From assembly GCA_947568835.1 (NCBI GenBank), contig OX387602.1:18341021-18405020 (forward strand): DNA of 64,000 nucleotides, given 5' to 3'. The first letter of the stretch is position 1, and each line of letters opens with the position of its first letter. Source of the stretch: Protonemura montana (Eukaryota; Arthropoda; Insecta; Plecoptera; Nemouridae). Made by a program: the position numbers and the translations under genes. Under the pieces are notes generated by a model. That model was not told where the DNA came from. It saw only the letters and a program-made list of their open reading frames with translations, and did not search any database. Shown one piece after another: positions 52,601 through 64,000 of this stretch.

Positions 52601-55600
52601 AGGAAAGACTTGCAGAGTTGATCTAGTTGGCACTTGTAGCAAAGATTTTTCTTATGCAGGGACCAATTATTCAAAGATCCAGTAATTCTTGAAACAGAAA
52701 TCTTCATTTGTTGGCAATGCATGTTAAGTATGCTCACATGCTTTATATATTTTCATTTTCCAACGATTTGATGAACCACATATTTGTTAGGGGTAGGTCC
52801 AAAGCGCAGTGTTATAAGCGCCAGTTTATGCAGTTTATCATCCCTGTACTTATTTAAGCACATCCGATATATCTTGTAGGGTGTGGATACACAAGTACTC
52901 AAAATAGTGTGCATTCAATGGGCTGTACTTTAAAGTTTATTTTAAAGAAAACGATCATCTAAAAGTACTCATCTTGAATAAATCTGTTCAGATGCTTGCT
53001 GAATGGCTCCGAAGTTTTTTAAATCATAAATTATTTCCTCAAATTGTCTTCGCAAGTTTTTACCTACAGACATATTCAAGATTTAAGTGGCAAGATGGCT
53101 TCAAAGCAAATAAACACACTTGGCAAGTGACGGTATTGCAATTTGTTAACATTTTTATTTTGATGTTCATAGTAAGCATCGAAACCAGACATGAAAAATA
53201 TGGACTCCAGCTGTAATGGGATGATAGAAGATACCATCAATATCTTCTTCCAAATATTTTCTGATTTCCTTTAGTTTCATTTCTTCAGATATCCATATTT
53301 CACTAGATGTATCAAAAGTGCAGATCGCTGACAGTGCAAAGATGTCTTCTAGCCAACGAATCATATTTCTGTTATCTTGAAAATGCCAACACTCTATTAC
53401 TTTAATTTAGTTTCGAGGAATATCACGGAGCTTTCGTAAAATTAAAAGCCGGAAGTCGGGTCTTTACATTTATTAATAGCGGACACTGTTGTGAAATATC
53501 AAAATTGTAGAGCACCGCAAAAACACGGATAAAAAAAGTTACGCACACGGTAGTAGGCTTTTTAGTTCCCAATACAAGTATTGGAAAATGTTCAGATTCT
53601 TTGAAAGACAGATAAAAATACTTTAAATTGGCATTTGGTAGAGTCCAAAAAGAGAAAAGTATGAATAATAAATATCACCATGTGTAGGAAAAGATGTCGA
53701 TGGAGGAACAAAGTTCTTGCACAAACTGTTTTTTGAAACATACCCAAAACGTTCGATGCTCGGCGTAAATCCATTTGAATTTCCATTGACCAGCGATAGA
53801 AAAACACTCAACCTAAAAAACCACCTGTCTTAAATACACACTCAAATAGCAAGTGTATCAGAAATCCATTCTTCTGTCACCTACGACGTAGGAAGCGTCT
53901 GGCAGCTGTTCGGCTGGGTACTTACCAATATTAATAGCCACCAAAGTATGAAAATTGAATTAGTTGCATGTAACACAGATTACCTTCTAATGAGAGATCA
54001 GTCAAGATATGTCTATTCCAAACACCACAAAAATTAACTTTACGTGCCAGCACTTAGATTTAGGAGAAATTATTCTTATAAATTTTGAAAGAACAAAGTA
54101 GACAAAGAAGCTTATCGTTATATTCAGTGGCAAAGACAATGTTGTCAAATAGCCGATTGATGTACTTGTCTTGAAGTTCGTAGCACAGAATTGAATAAAT
54201 GTGATCATATTATTGCTAACAAGCTTTTCCTTTATAATACACATCAAAGCATTCGGTAGCAAAATGAGGAACTTAAATTTTGAATTGACCTACTAAAATA
54301 GAAACATTATCTTAAGTATTTATCTTTTGAAACATTAACTGGAAGTAATTTTTGCAAATTTTACTACAAAAATAATTTGTTTATTATTGGTCTAGGCTGC
54401 AGAGATTTTTCTTTGGCAGTTTAGAATGCTTTTATCGAAGAATTAAAAAAAATGTTTCATGTTATTATCAAATTAAAAAGCTCAACGCAGATAAAACTTG
54501 AACAATTTTGAAAGCCATAATCTTTATTTCAAGAAGACTGCTGAAAAAGTTCTGATTGTAAACAAAGTAATGGGAAACTGTAAGAAAAAAAGATTAGTAA
54601 TTAATGGGGCTGAGAACAAGAATGCAAATTGCACGAAAAGTATTTGTCGCGATGTACTATTGTAACTGAAAGCAAACTTACTTTTTTTTAAGTAAAAAAT
54701 AAAAGACAAGAAGATCACAATTCTGCATACCAGTTATGGTATGTGCCCACTAGACTACGAGGACGTACAAATTGCACTCTTGCACTATACAAAATTACAG
54801 TTCACTTGGCTTTATTCAAATCATGTAATGAAAACTTTAAAGGTCTGAATTTAAAATATGCATTAGGAACACTTAACAGAAAGGCTAACAAATCGGGCAA
54901 ACATAAAAAAAAAACACGAGGAAATAATTCTTCACACTAAAGGTAGTGGTGGGAGGGCAGATATTTCAAGAAGCCAAGTTCTAATGCACACAAAACACAA
55001 TAATCCAGCATTGGCAATAAAACGAGCAGTCGGAACATACCTGGTCTCCTAACCACTTGCAGACTCTCTGGATGAATTATCTTCCTCACGATCCCATGAC
55101 CACTTCGGGATAGCTTGGAACTTTCATTGTCTATATTGAAAACATAGCCCTTGAGGGCATCAGCCTTTACAGAAACAACTTCATCTCTTGACAGTGTCGT
55201 ATCGTCAACATCCCGCAAGCCTCCAAATCTGCAGAAAGATGACATCAATCATTCATCTACAAAGTCTACTAATAACAAACTTGGGAGTAAAAGTGAACAG
55301 TACCTATCAAGGCATTTTCTAATTAGGAATGTTAATACATTCTCAGGAAGTGGTGCTTAACTTGCTGGAACCCCGATTTCGACTTGTTGCAGGGGTTCTT
55401 CCTACTTTTGAGCTAATAAGTCATAGCATTTTTAAGAGGATTTTAGTACATTTTATGAGAAACACAGATCTCCAAAGAAAAGAGCCGTGAAGCTATGAAT
55501 ACTTGCGGTCAATCCGATTCAACTGATGCCAAATTTCCACATCACCAATCTTACGTGAGATAAGTTTTAAGCCATGAAATTCGGTTTAAATTACAAATGC

Positions 55601-57256
55601 TTGCAGTGGGCAGAATGCTTTATTATAAGGAACACTAATAACCTCTCAAAAATTGATATCCAGCCAGGGACTCAAACCCAGGTTCTAAATAAAATACTCC
55701 ATTGCAAGCATTTTCAATTGAAATCCTTTTCTTCCTTTTCAAATTGATTCCTTCAATAGATTCTTTTTCAAACTGATCACAAACCTGCTTGTGGTCAGAT
55801 GGCCAGTAGTTCGTTTGAGTGCAGAAGTGTGTGGGAATGGCCTCTCTTCGCTGGCCGACCGCCGGAAAGTCGCGGATGTGGTCCCGTAGCCTCGTTTTGT
55901 TGAGCTGGTAGAATAGCTGCGTGGGTTCGCCTGTGATGTGGAGGCAGTTTCAGCGTACCCTCGGCTGGCAGGCACAGTGGAACTGGGATAGTTGCGCGGG
56001 GCGGGAGGTGGGGAGGCCTCAACGGAGGGGAACCGATGGGTGGCCGGCACCTTGGTTGGCCGGCTGTAAGGACGGGATGGGGGAGAAGAACGGCTGGGAC
56101 CGATCAAGGGAATGTCTCGAACTGGAGGACTGACGCTCCTGCAAGAAAATTTGACGGCGTGAGACATTGCAAGGCATAGAATACAGTTAGGCTTACAGAG
56201 ACCCAATCTTTATTAGCTAGATGGTGAAACAGTATATTGAAGAACCTTTCTTTCAACACATTGCTGGTAAGTTTAATACTATGGCCAGATAACTTAAAAA
56301 ATTGTAAAGAAATTAAAAAGATAGCCTTCTCTTACGTACCTCATCATTTTTCTAGGTGGAACTGTTAATCTAGAGCTACGTTCATCAACGTCCCGGATTC
56401 TTGGAATATCCAGTTCTATTTTCGGCGAACCTTTCCTTTTGCTGCTTGCATTTAAGAAAGAACGGCCATTTGAGTCTGGTGGTTCAGGAGAGTGGCGCCT
56501 CGCGTCACCAATTCTGGTTGGCCTGGGATCGCTGAACAATAGCATATTGGTAAGCATTCAACGACAGGCGGCATTTCACAAGGTTCGATGAACTAAAAAG
56601 TAAAGGAATTAAAAAGTAGAAAATAAAACCCCAGGAGCCCTCCCTTAAAGAAAATGCTGTGAAGCCAAGAATCACTACAGGTGGTTGATCCCTTAAAGAA
56701 CTAATTTATCTCTAAATATTACATTTTACCTCTTAATTATGGCTCCTAGCTATAATCCCATAAGCCCAAGCAAAAATGATCTAAGTTAACATAATTTGCT
56801 TTGGGTGCTTAGAGAACACAAACCCATTAGAATAACACAGACTTTTGTTTACCCCTAGCACCTGGTTGCAATGATGCAACAAAAAAAAGAAAATTAAATC
56901 AGATGTTTCTTCAGAAATTGCAGCTGCTAAAAGCTACGAGTCAGATTTAGAGCAAATTACTCTTAAACCTATGGATTGATGGAGGTGCCGGGCGCTCCGG
57001 CTGACATCCTAAACAAGTTTTTTAAACTCTTTCGACTGCTGGAAGCGCTTTCATACACGGCTTTAGACTTTCCTTAAACAAATTACAAGACTTACCGTCT
57101 GTGTTCCCGCTGTCTTTGAGGAGAGCCGGAACGTGCTCTGCTCTCAACACCTCGCGATGGAGGCTCCATTCGCCGTTTTCTATCTGGAGAACGTTGCCGC
57201 TTATAACTTGAACTTCTCGACGATGGTGCCGCATTGTGACGGCCCGGCGAAGGCAT
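40652..57256 (-). CDS. THRAP3: THRAP3/BCLAF1-family arginine/serine-rich nuclear protein
   Basis: Coding exons on the minus strand: 57096-57256, 56340-56531, 55785-56138, 55041-55228, 51109-51207, 46927-47055, 46434-46674, 43730-43849, 43035-43314, 42073-42259 and 40652-40728. All junctions keep phase, giving 2028 nt or 675 residues. The N-terminus is RS/Pro-rich (MPSPGRHNAAPSSRSSSYKR). Mid-protein motifs include SRPIFDREEI and many SRE/SRD dipeptides. The C-terminal signature PEFVPRGRAYFEHDNRED (about 577-594), then RGRGRGG, then RRSSPQWEHDMFDK, parallels human BCLAF1 DPEYTPKSKKYFLHDDRDDG, RGRGRGTF and SSPKWTHDKY. Family members act in mRNA processing, export and transcription in the nucleus. 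An alternative last exon exists at 41236-41396. The ATG exon begins right after a strong acceptor, so a 5' UTR exon lies upstream, in the gap shared with spen. Confidence 0.82.
41236..41396 (-). CDS. THRAP3: Alternative last exon of the THRAP3-like gene
   Basis: Begins after a good acceptor (TGTTTGCAG) and enters in the same phase as exon 40652-40728. It encodes a Pro/Arg-rich tail with an internal repeat (RPYVGVPMRRPYAGVPIRRP) and stops at its own TGA. No in-frame donor was found inside it. Inclusion gives a 703-residue form that lacks the conserved WEHD end; skipping gives the 675-residue form. Confidence 0.6.
43850..46433 (-). other. Intron of the THRAP3-like gene, with promoter-like patch
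   Basis: Mostly AT-rich. On the plus strand, TATAAAGGCGCG (TATAAA at 44669-44674) is followed by a GC-rich stretch and a 75-codon ORF (44693-44920) ending in a hydrophobic segment. A TGACGTCA (CRE) palindrome lies at 45395-45402. This may mark an unannotated transcript on the plus strand, but there is no homology to support a gene. Confidence 0.3.
47056..51108 (-). other. Intron of the THRAP3-like gene
   Basis: About 4 kb, AT-rich, with a short TA microsatellite at 47258-47274. Coding-like remnants on the minus strand appear from about 50160 to 50700 (see separate entry). Nothing else recognised. Confidence 0.5.
50160..54300 (-). other. Cluster of short broken coding-like fragments, origin unknown
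   Basis: On both sides of exon 51109-51207 the minus strand shows separate stretches with protein-like composition, for example around 50170-50290, 50410-50690, 51980-52210, 52560-52720, 53167-53364, 53623-53811 and 54002-54262. One includes WLEDIFALSAICTFDTSSEI, which faintly recalls OTU-type proteases; this is a guess. They may be an old, decayed mobile or virus-like insertion, or chance in AT-rich DNA. The region is broken in several places and I do not assign it to a family. Confidence 0.25.
51208..55040 (-). other. Intron of the THRAP3-like gene
   Basis: About 3.8 kb, strongly AT-rich. Holds the microsatellite and paired 26-bp repeat near 51.5 kb and the coding-like fragments described separately. 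No complete gene seen. Confidence 0.5.
51471..51583. repeat. 26-bp direct repeat flanking an AT microsatellite
   Basis: Positions 51471-51496 and 51558-51583 share 25 of 26 bases (AAGGTAAATTTATCGAAAGC then ATCAAG or AACAAG). Between them lies a TA-rich stretch. This could be a small segmental duplication or slippage product. Confidence 0.75.
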
Positions 57257-58535
57257 TCTGGAAATAAAGTGTCTTAATTAAACTTGCTATTAAGCAAGCA
57301 ATTTACGATTACCTAAATACACACGATCTACCCACTCATCCTCTACTGTTTTGACTTTTTGATGATAAAGCTACTCGGTAATTATGATTAGACGCTACTA
57401 ACAAGCGAAATAACTTTACTTGTGGTTTAAGGCATAAAATATTTTGATTTTTTAGTTTCTTGGAAGGAAAACTTAAGATTACTACAAAATGCCGAAAGGG
57501 CCACGCCGTGAGGTTCTTGTGTTCCCTAAATCAACTGAAGGTTGTTAAATTCGCCCGGAGTGATGGATTATTTGACAACCGAGCGCTTACCCTTAAAGTA
57601 TGGGATATTTCTATCAATGAAAATTATTTGTTATATCCACTACGAAGCAACATACGAGACAATTTTGATCCAGGCGCAAGACGCCTTCAACAAACTCTAA
57701 AATGGAGTAGAAGGAAGTGCGGCATACAACAAAAATGGCGTTATGCAGTTGATGGCGGCGATCGGCGGCTAGAGGCCGGAGTCGGAAACCTAGTGTGTAA
57801 GCGCGACACTAGTGTGTAGGCGCGACATTTCAGTTAAATTTAAAACTATATGCCAAGATTACTCTCCTTGATCCTAAAAGATTATTTTCGGAATGAATTC
57901 GTTGAACTAAAAAGTATTGATTTTTGGAATTTGGGTTCAAAATTGATAAGAAATAAGAAAATGTATAATGGTGTGTATAATACCAAAACCTTTGCCGAAA
58001 CTCCAAGCTAAAATCTATCTAAAAACTTGCTCAAAACGGTCAAAAAGCTAGTTGCACCAGTTACACATACCTTAAAAGTTTGAGAAACGTATTTTCTTTC
58101 ATTTTATTATTTTACTTTATTTTATTTTATTCTATGTATCGGATTTGTCAACTGGCTAATGTTTTGGGTTTGGATGTTATTTGGGAATAGTCCATTACAA
58201 TCGTTGGTCATCCCCTCCCCTCGACCAACGAACACTTCGTTTCAGCGCATATCCCTTTTAATTCGACTCGTCCGAATTCATAAACTCGCTTCATAGTACT
58301 GCACGAGCACACGCCGAGCCCAAGCCGAAGGTTTGTGCTAGTCGGCGGACCTACTAAGGTTTCGCTTCTGATCCCGCCATAGTGACGTCACTCGCCGTAG
58401 AGTAGTGTATGGGAGCAGCAGAGTTGTGTTGTGAAGTGCGTGCGGTGAGGAAGGAATTAATATAATGTTGTGTATAAACTTTATCTCGTCGATGGAAGCT
58501 ACGTAAAGCGTCCCTAATGAAGAGTTCGGAGCAAG
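57257..58535. promoter_or_regulatory. Shared promoter region, THRAP3-like gene / spen
   Basis: About 1.3 kb between the divergent start codons. Near the spen side lie a TGACGTCA CRE palindrome (58383-58390) and GC-richer sequence. At 57790-57827 a 19-bp unit with a GTGTGTAnGCGCGACA core is tandemly duplicated with one change. A strong acceptor at 57258-57259 shows that the THRAP3-like transcript starts further right. Exact transcription starts cannot be seen. Confidence 0.5.
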
Positions 58536-58543
58536 ATGGTTAG
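58465..58543 (+). promoter_or_regulatory. spen: Two upstream ORFs in the spen leader
   Basis: uORF1 (58465-58506) has 13 codons plus stop, with a second in-frame ATG. uORF2 (58517-58543) has 8 codons plus stop and overlaps the spen start codon in another frame. If the transcript starts upstream of 58465, both would be met by scanning ribosomes before the spen ATG. Confidence 0.5.
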
Positions 58544-58618
58544 AGAGACTCGTCATCTGTGGGTTGGGAATTTGCCGGAGAATATCCGCGAAGATCGTAT
58601 TCGAGAACATTTTAAACG
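58536..58618 (+). CDS. spen: Split ends (spen), first coding exon, start of RRM1 (partial gene)
   Basis: The exon encodes MVRETRHLWVGNLPEN, followed by IREDRIREHFKR, which is almost identical to the start of human SPEN/SHARP. It ends with two spare bases at a GTATGT donor, as the human first coding exon does. Spen proteins are very large nuclear RNA-binding co-repressors with N-terminal RRMs and a C-terminal SPOC domain. They act in Notch, Ras and Wnt signalling and, in mammals, in X inactivation. Only about the first third of RRM1 is in the window. The next exon was not found before 64000, so intron 1 exceeds 5.3 kb. The gene is head to head with the THRAP3-like gene. Confidence 0.92.
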
Positions 58619-61600
58619 GTATGTTTTCCTGTGCAAAAGCGTCAAAATGGGGGATCTGAAATTTCTTCTTTAGTGCTACAAGTTCTTCTGTTTACTACTG
58701 TTGGAATTAATAATTTTGTGCTGGTGGTGTTAAATTATCATATTGTCGTGGATGGTGCCAGAAATTTGTGTAAAATTGTGTAATGTGCACTGTGCAGTGG
58801 TGTGATTTTCCATGCTAATCTTACAAAAAAAATAGTCTTCGGCTGCTGACATCGATTATTATTGATCAAGCATTGGGATCTCCGCTTGTCTGACAAGTCA
58901 CAGCGATGTGTGCCGGTGCGTCCGGGCGGGACCGGGACTCCGTGAGTCCAAACAAACCATTCACACACCCCACACACACCACCACTCGTTCATGTTTGTT
59001 TAACAATAATTTAGAGTTATAATTATTGTTGTAGCTCGTATCAGAAATCCCCATGTTCATTTTACAGAGATGACAGGGATGAGGCCTTGCAAGTGTGTTT
59101 CGTTATCCTCTACGTGTAAATAATCTAGCCTCGGCCAGACCATTCGGCTCGCAGTGCGTTGCAGTCTATCCTGACGTACATGTCTAGGCTCGTAACTGCA
59201 AGATCTGCATTTAGCTAGTTTTCCCTATCTAATCTCGTTTTAGAATGACTGATACGTGAGCTTTGTCACTAGCTTTTCTTTTTTCTTTTAATTGAAGAAT
59301 TTAATATCGAACGTTTACGTGGTAATCAGTGGTTGGATGTGAGTGGTTACCAGTGACAAGCACCGAATGGCTCCTTACACATGACGTCTTGTGCCTTGCT
59401 ACGTACAAGGTCTTTGATAGGCTCGCCTCGTTTACGAACAATTATTTTAACTATTACTTACAGGTTCGGCTTTTCAAACATGTTTTGGTGCTCTAGACAT
59501 CGGGTTTTACGTCGTTACACGCTCGCGAGTCTTTCAAGCTAGGTGGGGGACAGCTCGGATTGTTTTTTTATTACGATGCTGCTTCGTTGTTCTGGTAGTA
59601 CATCCATCCGTAGGCAGGAGAAAGTTGATGTGATCGGATTCGGTGTTCGTCCTACTCCACTATTTATTATCGTCCGATTCATCTTGGACTCTGCTGGCTT
59701 CTCTAAAATTAGACGCAATATGTGGCAGAACAGAACTGAAGCTTGGGGCAGATGTCAGCTTTAATGAGCAGCAACGGCAAAATCAGCTCCACACAAATTT
59801 ACCAACCCCCCAGAATAGATCTCTTCTAGGAAGACTAGAGTTGAAAGGGAAGGTGGTGCCATTATGATTCGATATTGGGGTTGGGGGGGAAATACCGTCT
59901 TCGTTCTGAGAAAAACTTGAGAGACAATGAAAGCATGATTATTACCGACTTACTTAGCCCATCGCCAACTTCATAGCTGCAACGTGAAGCTTTTTATCCC
60001 AACAGTTGATAACCTAGACAGTGAATATCTTGCGGCCAGCTAAATTCATTTGAAGGCCAGCTTTGAATGGTCTATCTTTCAACCTCATATTCGTCTTCCC
60101 TCTCAAGGCCGGGCATTATAAAAACGCATGCATTTTGAATGCCATTGAATTTGAGTCTTGTCCGAACTGGCATGGATCGGCTTACTAATGCGATACGAAC
60201 GACGCTATGTAAATTTCTTGCCGGCATCAAGGAAGTAATGTCATTGTGAAAGAAATGAGTATGAATAAAATATGAATATCTACCACTTTCTATGGGACTC
60301 TGTTCTCGTATGCATTCACAAATACGGATCACAATATTTCTCTTGTCCGTAATTAAAGTTGACAACAATATGTGATTAATATCGAAACAATTGGAGCATT
60401 GTTGGTGTGGCAAAAGCTCTGATTTAAAACGAGTTGATATTGTTGTAATTATTGCAGACCATACCTTGCCTGCTTATATGTTCGAAGACGACTCCCCTTG
60501 TGCGAATCGTAATTTAGCAGAACGGATGTCATTCGCACAGCGTAATTCCGAAAGGTCTTCATCAAATCGATTAAAAATCGTTCATAGCCCGCGTTGCCAT
60601 TAAATCAACAAGTACATTGGTGTTATCGATGTTATTATGAGTTAATTTGTATTCTATATAACAATATACTCGTATTTGTCCGTTCTGCACAAAAGTTTCG
60701 TTGCAAATACGTGAACTGAACAATTTTTTGTTGGGTTTTTTGTTATTACTTATATCTAGTCGATGATTAATTCCTATTATCGAAAAGTAAGACAACGTAA
60801 AACCAATTAAACTATGTTCTCATACACTTAAAATAAAATACATTTAACTATAACGTCCGGGCTTTGCATCTTCTGTGGTTTTTGATTGTCAGGATAGCCT
60901 GCAAAGACGTGTATCTGGTAACGCAAACGCCTTGGCTCGGAACGAGGATACTAACTGGCAACGCCACAGCGCTCTACAGCAGCAGCGTCGTCGTCGCTCC
61001 GCTAAGCAAAGTGAATGGCAAGACCGTGTCGAGCTGGCAACACCGCATTCTCATTGCATAACCCTATTTGAGTGTAGCGTTCTTACGTCACAAGCCCAGC
61101 CACCAGGATCCATGTTGTATGCTCGCGTATTTGTAAAAATCGTAGTGAGATGTTGATTTTGAAGTTGTCAGCTAGATTATCACTACTCTCTAGATCCGAG
61201 GCTAACATGGTTGGCATTTTCTTCAGCGAAATACGATGAAGAGACTAAGAAACTCGTTAATTCCCTTTCCACTTGGCTTCCACTGAACGTCGGAATTGCC
61301 CACGGTACTAAAAATTTGAAAGAATTAAGTCCGTTCCGTCTTAACTTGTGTTTTGTGTGGCTCGCCATTCGTTGGGTTGCCTGCTGGCTGGAATAGCAAT
61401 TCTTTCTCGCTCAAAGAATTGAGTTCTAGAGCTGCTTCTCAGCGTTTTGTACTGCGTTGTAAGGCGATCGCATAAAAGAGTTCTGCTCCAAGCACTGGTT
61501 ATTTCGAGCTTGGATTACACTCTGACTTAACCAGTTCCTTCCAGCTTTATTTTTGTTCTTAGAATGTTTTTTTTGTATGCACATAATATAATGTAGTTAC

Positions 61601-64000
61601 AAGAGTTTTTCTCCTTTCATGTTTTCGAATGAAGGGTTAATCATGCGATTTTTGTTAGAAATTTGATGCATGAAGATGGCATTGTGTGGGTGGTGCAACC
61701 CCATAATGCTCTGAGCTCGCGATTCAAAATTAAACTAAATCCATTTACACTGTATGTTTGCCCTGTCTACAGTACCTACCTTTCATGAACCGCTATGTGC
61801 GTGTGAAATTATTTGTAAGTTTAGGGTAATCCACTAGTTTTTGATCCGCTTTCAGCCATATAATTACTGAAATTTATGTCATGTGCATGAGCCACCCCTT
61901 AACTTTCACAATAATCACCTTCATTGGTGTAATCAGTAATTTTGTCACTAGCAGATGTTGGATATGTGTCCGAAACATATTCGTACAATTTTTGAATCGC
62001 CTCCACGAACACAGCACTATCTCCTTGTACACCTGTCATCACGTTTCCGGTCTCTCAGGGGAACTTCGGTCAGTATGGGGTAATAAAATTATGCACACGA
62101 ACAGATAACACCATCATTGATTGTGACTTTTCGCGGTGAATATTTGAGTCCTTATTGCTGCCCTTCTTTCCCCCTAAATGTTTTCGATTAAAACTGAGAG
62201 AAATTCACCTGATGAGTAATAGCGCCAAATAATGTGCGAGCCTGCTGGCAAGACCACTGTGCTTCTTTATTCTGGGTTTTGCCATGGACCAGTCTGATTT
62301 CATTTCTAGCGAATAGTAATAATACTTACTCTACACCTAACCTGATCTGCACTTGCGACACAAAATGATCTAATAGCAGCTTGTAGTTATTATAATGTAT
62401 GATTTCCTTTCAATCCGCTCTCTAACCTGAATAAGTTCATCGACCTCGTAACAGGGTATTCAGTTTTCATTGTTTCACAAATAGGTGGCCTAGATTCGGC
62501 CCTAATGTCTTGCCAGTTGTAAGTGAGCAGTGACACAGGCAGCTGATGACGACCCATATTTTACATGTACTATCAAAAAGATGACAAATGTGGAACGATC
62601 GCCACGTCTCGTGACACGCCGACACCCTGCATTCTCGTTCTTTGCTCATTGCTGAATATTTTCAGGATGTCATTGTGTTTTTGCTATGCGGATGTCATAT
62701 GCAAATCGACGAACGATAAGTAAGCTAGTGGTACCTCGTGACATTGTGTTGCGACAAGACAGTGGTTTTTTAGCGTGGCCAAGTCATCATCGCTAATTTT
62801 CGCAACTAATTTTAATCGCCATGTGATCGATCGATCAAAGGCAAGTTTTAAATACGACGAAACGCCAAGTATGGGAAAACATTTTTGCTCTAGGATCCAA
62901 AATCAATCGTTTGCCATCTGACGTGGAAATTGTCAGTGTGGCGCAGGCTAAACCACGTAAAACAGGCGCAAGTTGTAATAATTAACCCTTGGTGAGCTCT
63001 CTCGATCTTGCTCGTCCTTATAACCTTGTCCGCTCATCAGTCAAGCTGTTATGACTCGTCCTCCAACTGGTTATCTCTCACATATCCCCCTTCTCTGAGA
63101 CTGTTTCATTAATTAAACACACTCATAATAATACATCTGATTGTCTTGGCTGTCTGTCTGGCTGATAAATGTCATTCAGGACTCAGCTGTCGTCGTCAGT
63201 TTCGTGCCCATTGTTGCCAGACGTCACCGCAGTCGCCACGCGCAATGATCAATGTGTTTGGATGTGTGCTTCAATTCGGTTTGAGCAGTGAACAATGCTG
63301 ATGGTTCTAGCGACATAAAGAACAGCTACATGCGAAAATTGTTGGGATCTATTCATCACGCGTTTCTTGTGTTGGTGTGGTGTGTGCTTTGCTGGTTTGA
63401 TGGTCCACGCTAGTCAAATCATGCGGGGCTCGTACACAAAGACTAGGTCTGCAGATGGCTCTAGAACCGTATATCCAGGACGGCACCAACGTTTTCTCAG
63501 TGTCTATCAGCAAAGTAGGCTCTGATATCGTTTACACCTGGCTGCCTTGCAAGTCGCTACTAGACTCTATTTATAATAACGTCTAATTATTGTTTGAAAT
63601 GTAATTGCATCATGGACAACACATGATCCGGCGTAGCCTGTTGTGCTTGTGCATCGCAACACCACACTGGTATAATGTAATAACACTTTCACCTGTATAT
63701 TTACTTTTTAGACGGAAGAGTATCGTGACAGGGGGGTCATTGACATTTGCGGGATGCAATTCGCGTTCGTGAGATATAATTCAATGGGGTTTTAAGTTCA
63801 ATCGTTACTCTGATGGTTTTGGCCGCGTCGAAAGAAGCACAAATTGCGAAAGGCAATTGCCGTACGTCCGCCTACTCTGTTGCATAGTTGACTCTCGATC
63901 CAGTTCGAACTCCCTCGATCTTGTTCTTGCCTCTCATGCTTGTTGCTTGCAGTGCCCACCGTCAGTGCTCTCTAGTCTTCATCACCCACAGAGGACCAAT
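58619..64000 (+). other. spen: First intron of spen (open to the right)
   Basis: No further spen exon recognised. The stretch includes a G-rich patch near 59877-59889 and a GC-richer block at about 60890-61060 that is open in two plus-strand frames without a recognisable family. Otherwise nothing supported. Confidence 0.5.

Noticed and set aside
57460-57819. 119-codon plus-strand ORF between the THRAP3-like gene and spen
   Set aside because: Lies in the divergent promoter region; composition is mixed and no family or splice frame supports it.
60864-61156. Overlapping plus-strand ORFs in spen intron 1
   Set aside because: Open in two frames at once, without a known domain or match to the spen RRM; likely a GC-rich chance opening.

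Overview
The window is eukaryotic nuclear DNA, most likely from an arthropod and probably an insect. Introns are AT-rich with GT-AG borders, exons are short, one intron runs to about 28 kb, and a recognisable pinocchio-type gene is present. The species cannot be fixed from the sequence. I saw no bacterial operons, CRISPR arrays or whole viruses.

Five protein genes can be reconstructed exon by exon, with matching reading phase at every junction except one uncertain acceptor in ECHDC3. (1) 1-4901, minus: a ZC2HC1-type zinc-finger gene. Its last visible exon stays open for 777 codons and runs off the left edge. (2) 5109-7358, plus: a complete mitochondrial ECHDC3 gene. It is head to head with gene 1 across a 207-bp promoter that holds two palindromic X-box-like (RFX) sites. 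(3) 9160-39028, minus: pinocchio (pino). A cluster of 3' exons at 9.2-11.0 kb, including a proposed 28-nt microexon, is separated by about 28 kb from the exon carrying the start codon. (4) 40652-57256, minus: an arginine/serine-rich gene of the THRAP3/BCLAF1 family, 11 coding exons plus an alternative last exon. (5) 58536 to beyond the right edge, plus: the first coding exon of split ends (spen), head to head with gene 4 and preceded by two short upstream ORFs.

The long pino intron (11.0-38.9 kb) has no other convincing gene. It carries a 5S-rRNA-derived SINE-like element (about 20.8-21.18 kb), CpG-rich islets built from GACGCC/GGCGAC hexamers, several G-quadruplex-prone tracts, a minisatellite and a clean hairpin. 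The THRAP3-like introns at 50-54.5 kb hold short, broken coding-like fragments of unknown origin.

Three of the five genes (ZC2HC1-like, THRAP3-like, spen) are expected to act as regulatory or nuclear proteins, and two pairs are divergently transcribed. The most interesting items are the 5S-derived element, the X-box pair, the alternative C-terminus of the THRAP3-like gene, the pino microexon, the very long ZC2HC1 tail exon and the spen uORFs. No clearly new system (for example defence or toxin) is visible.
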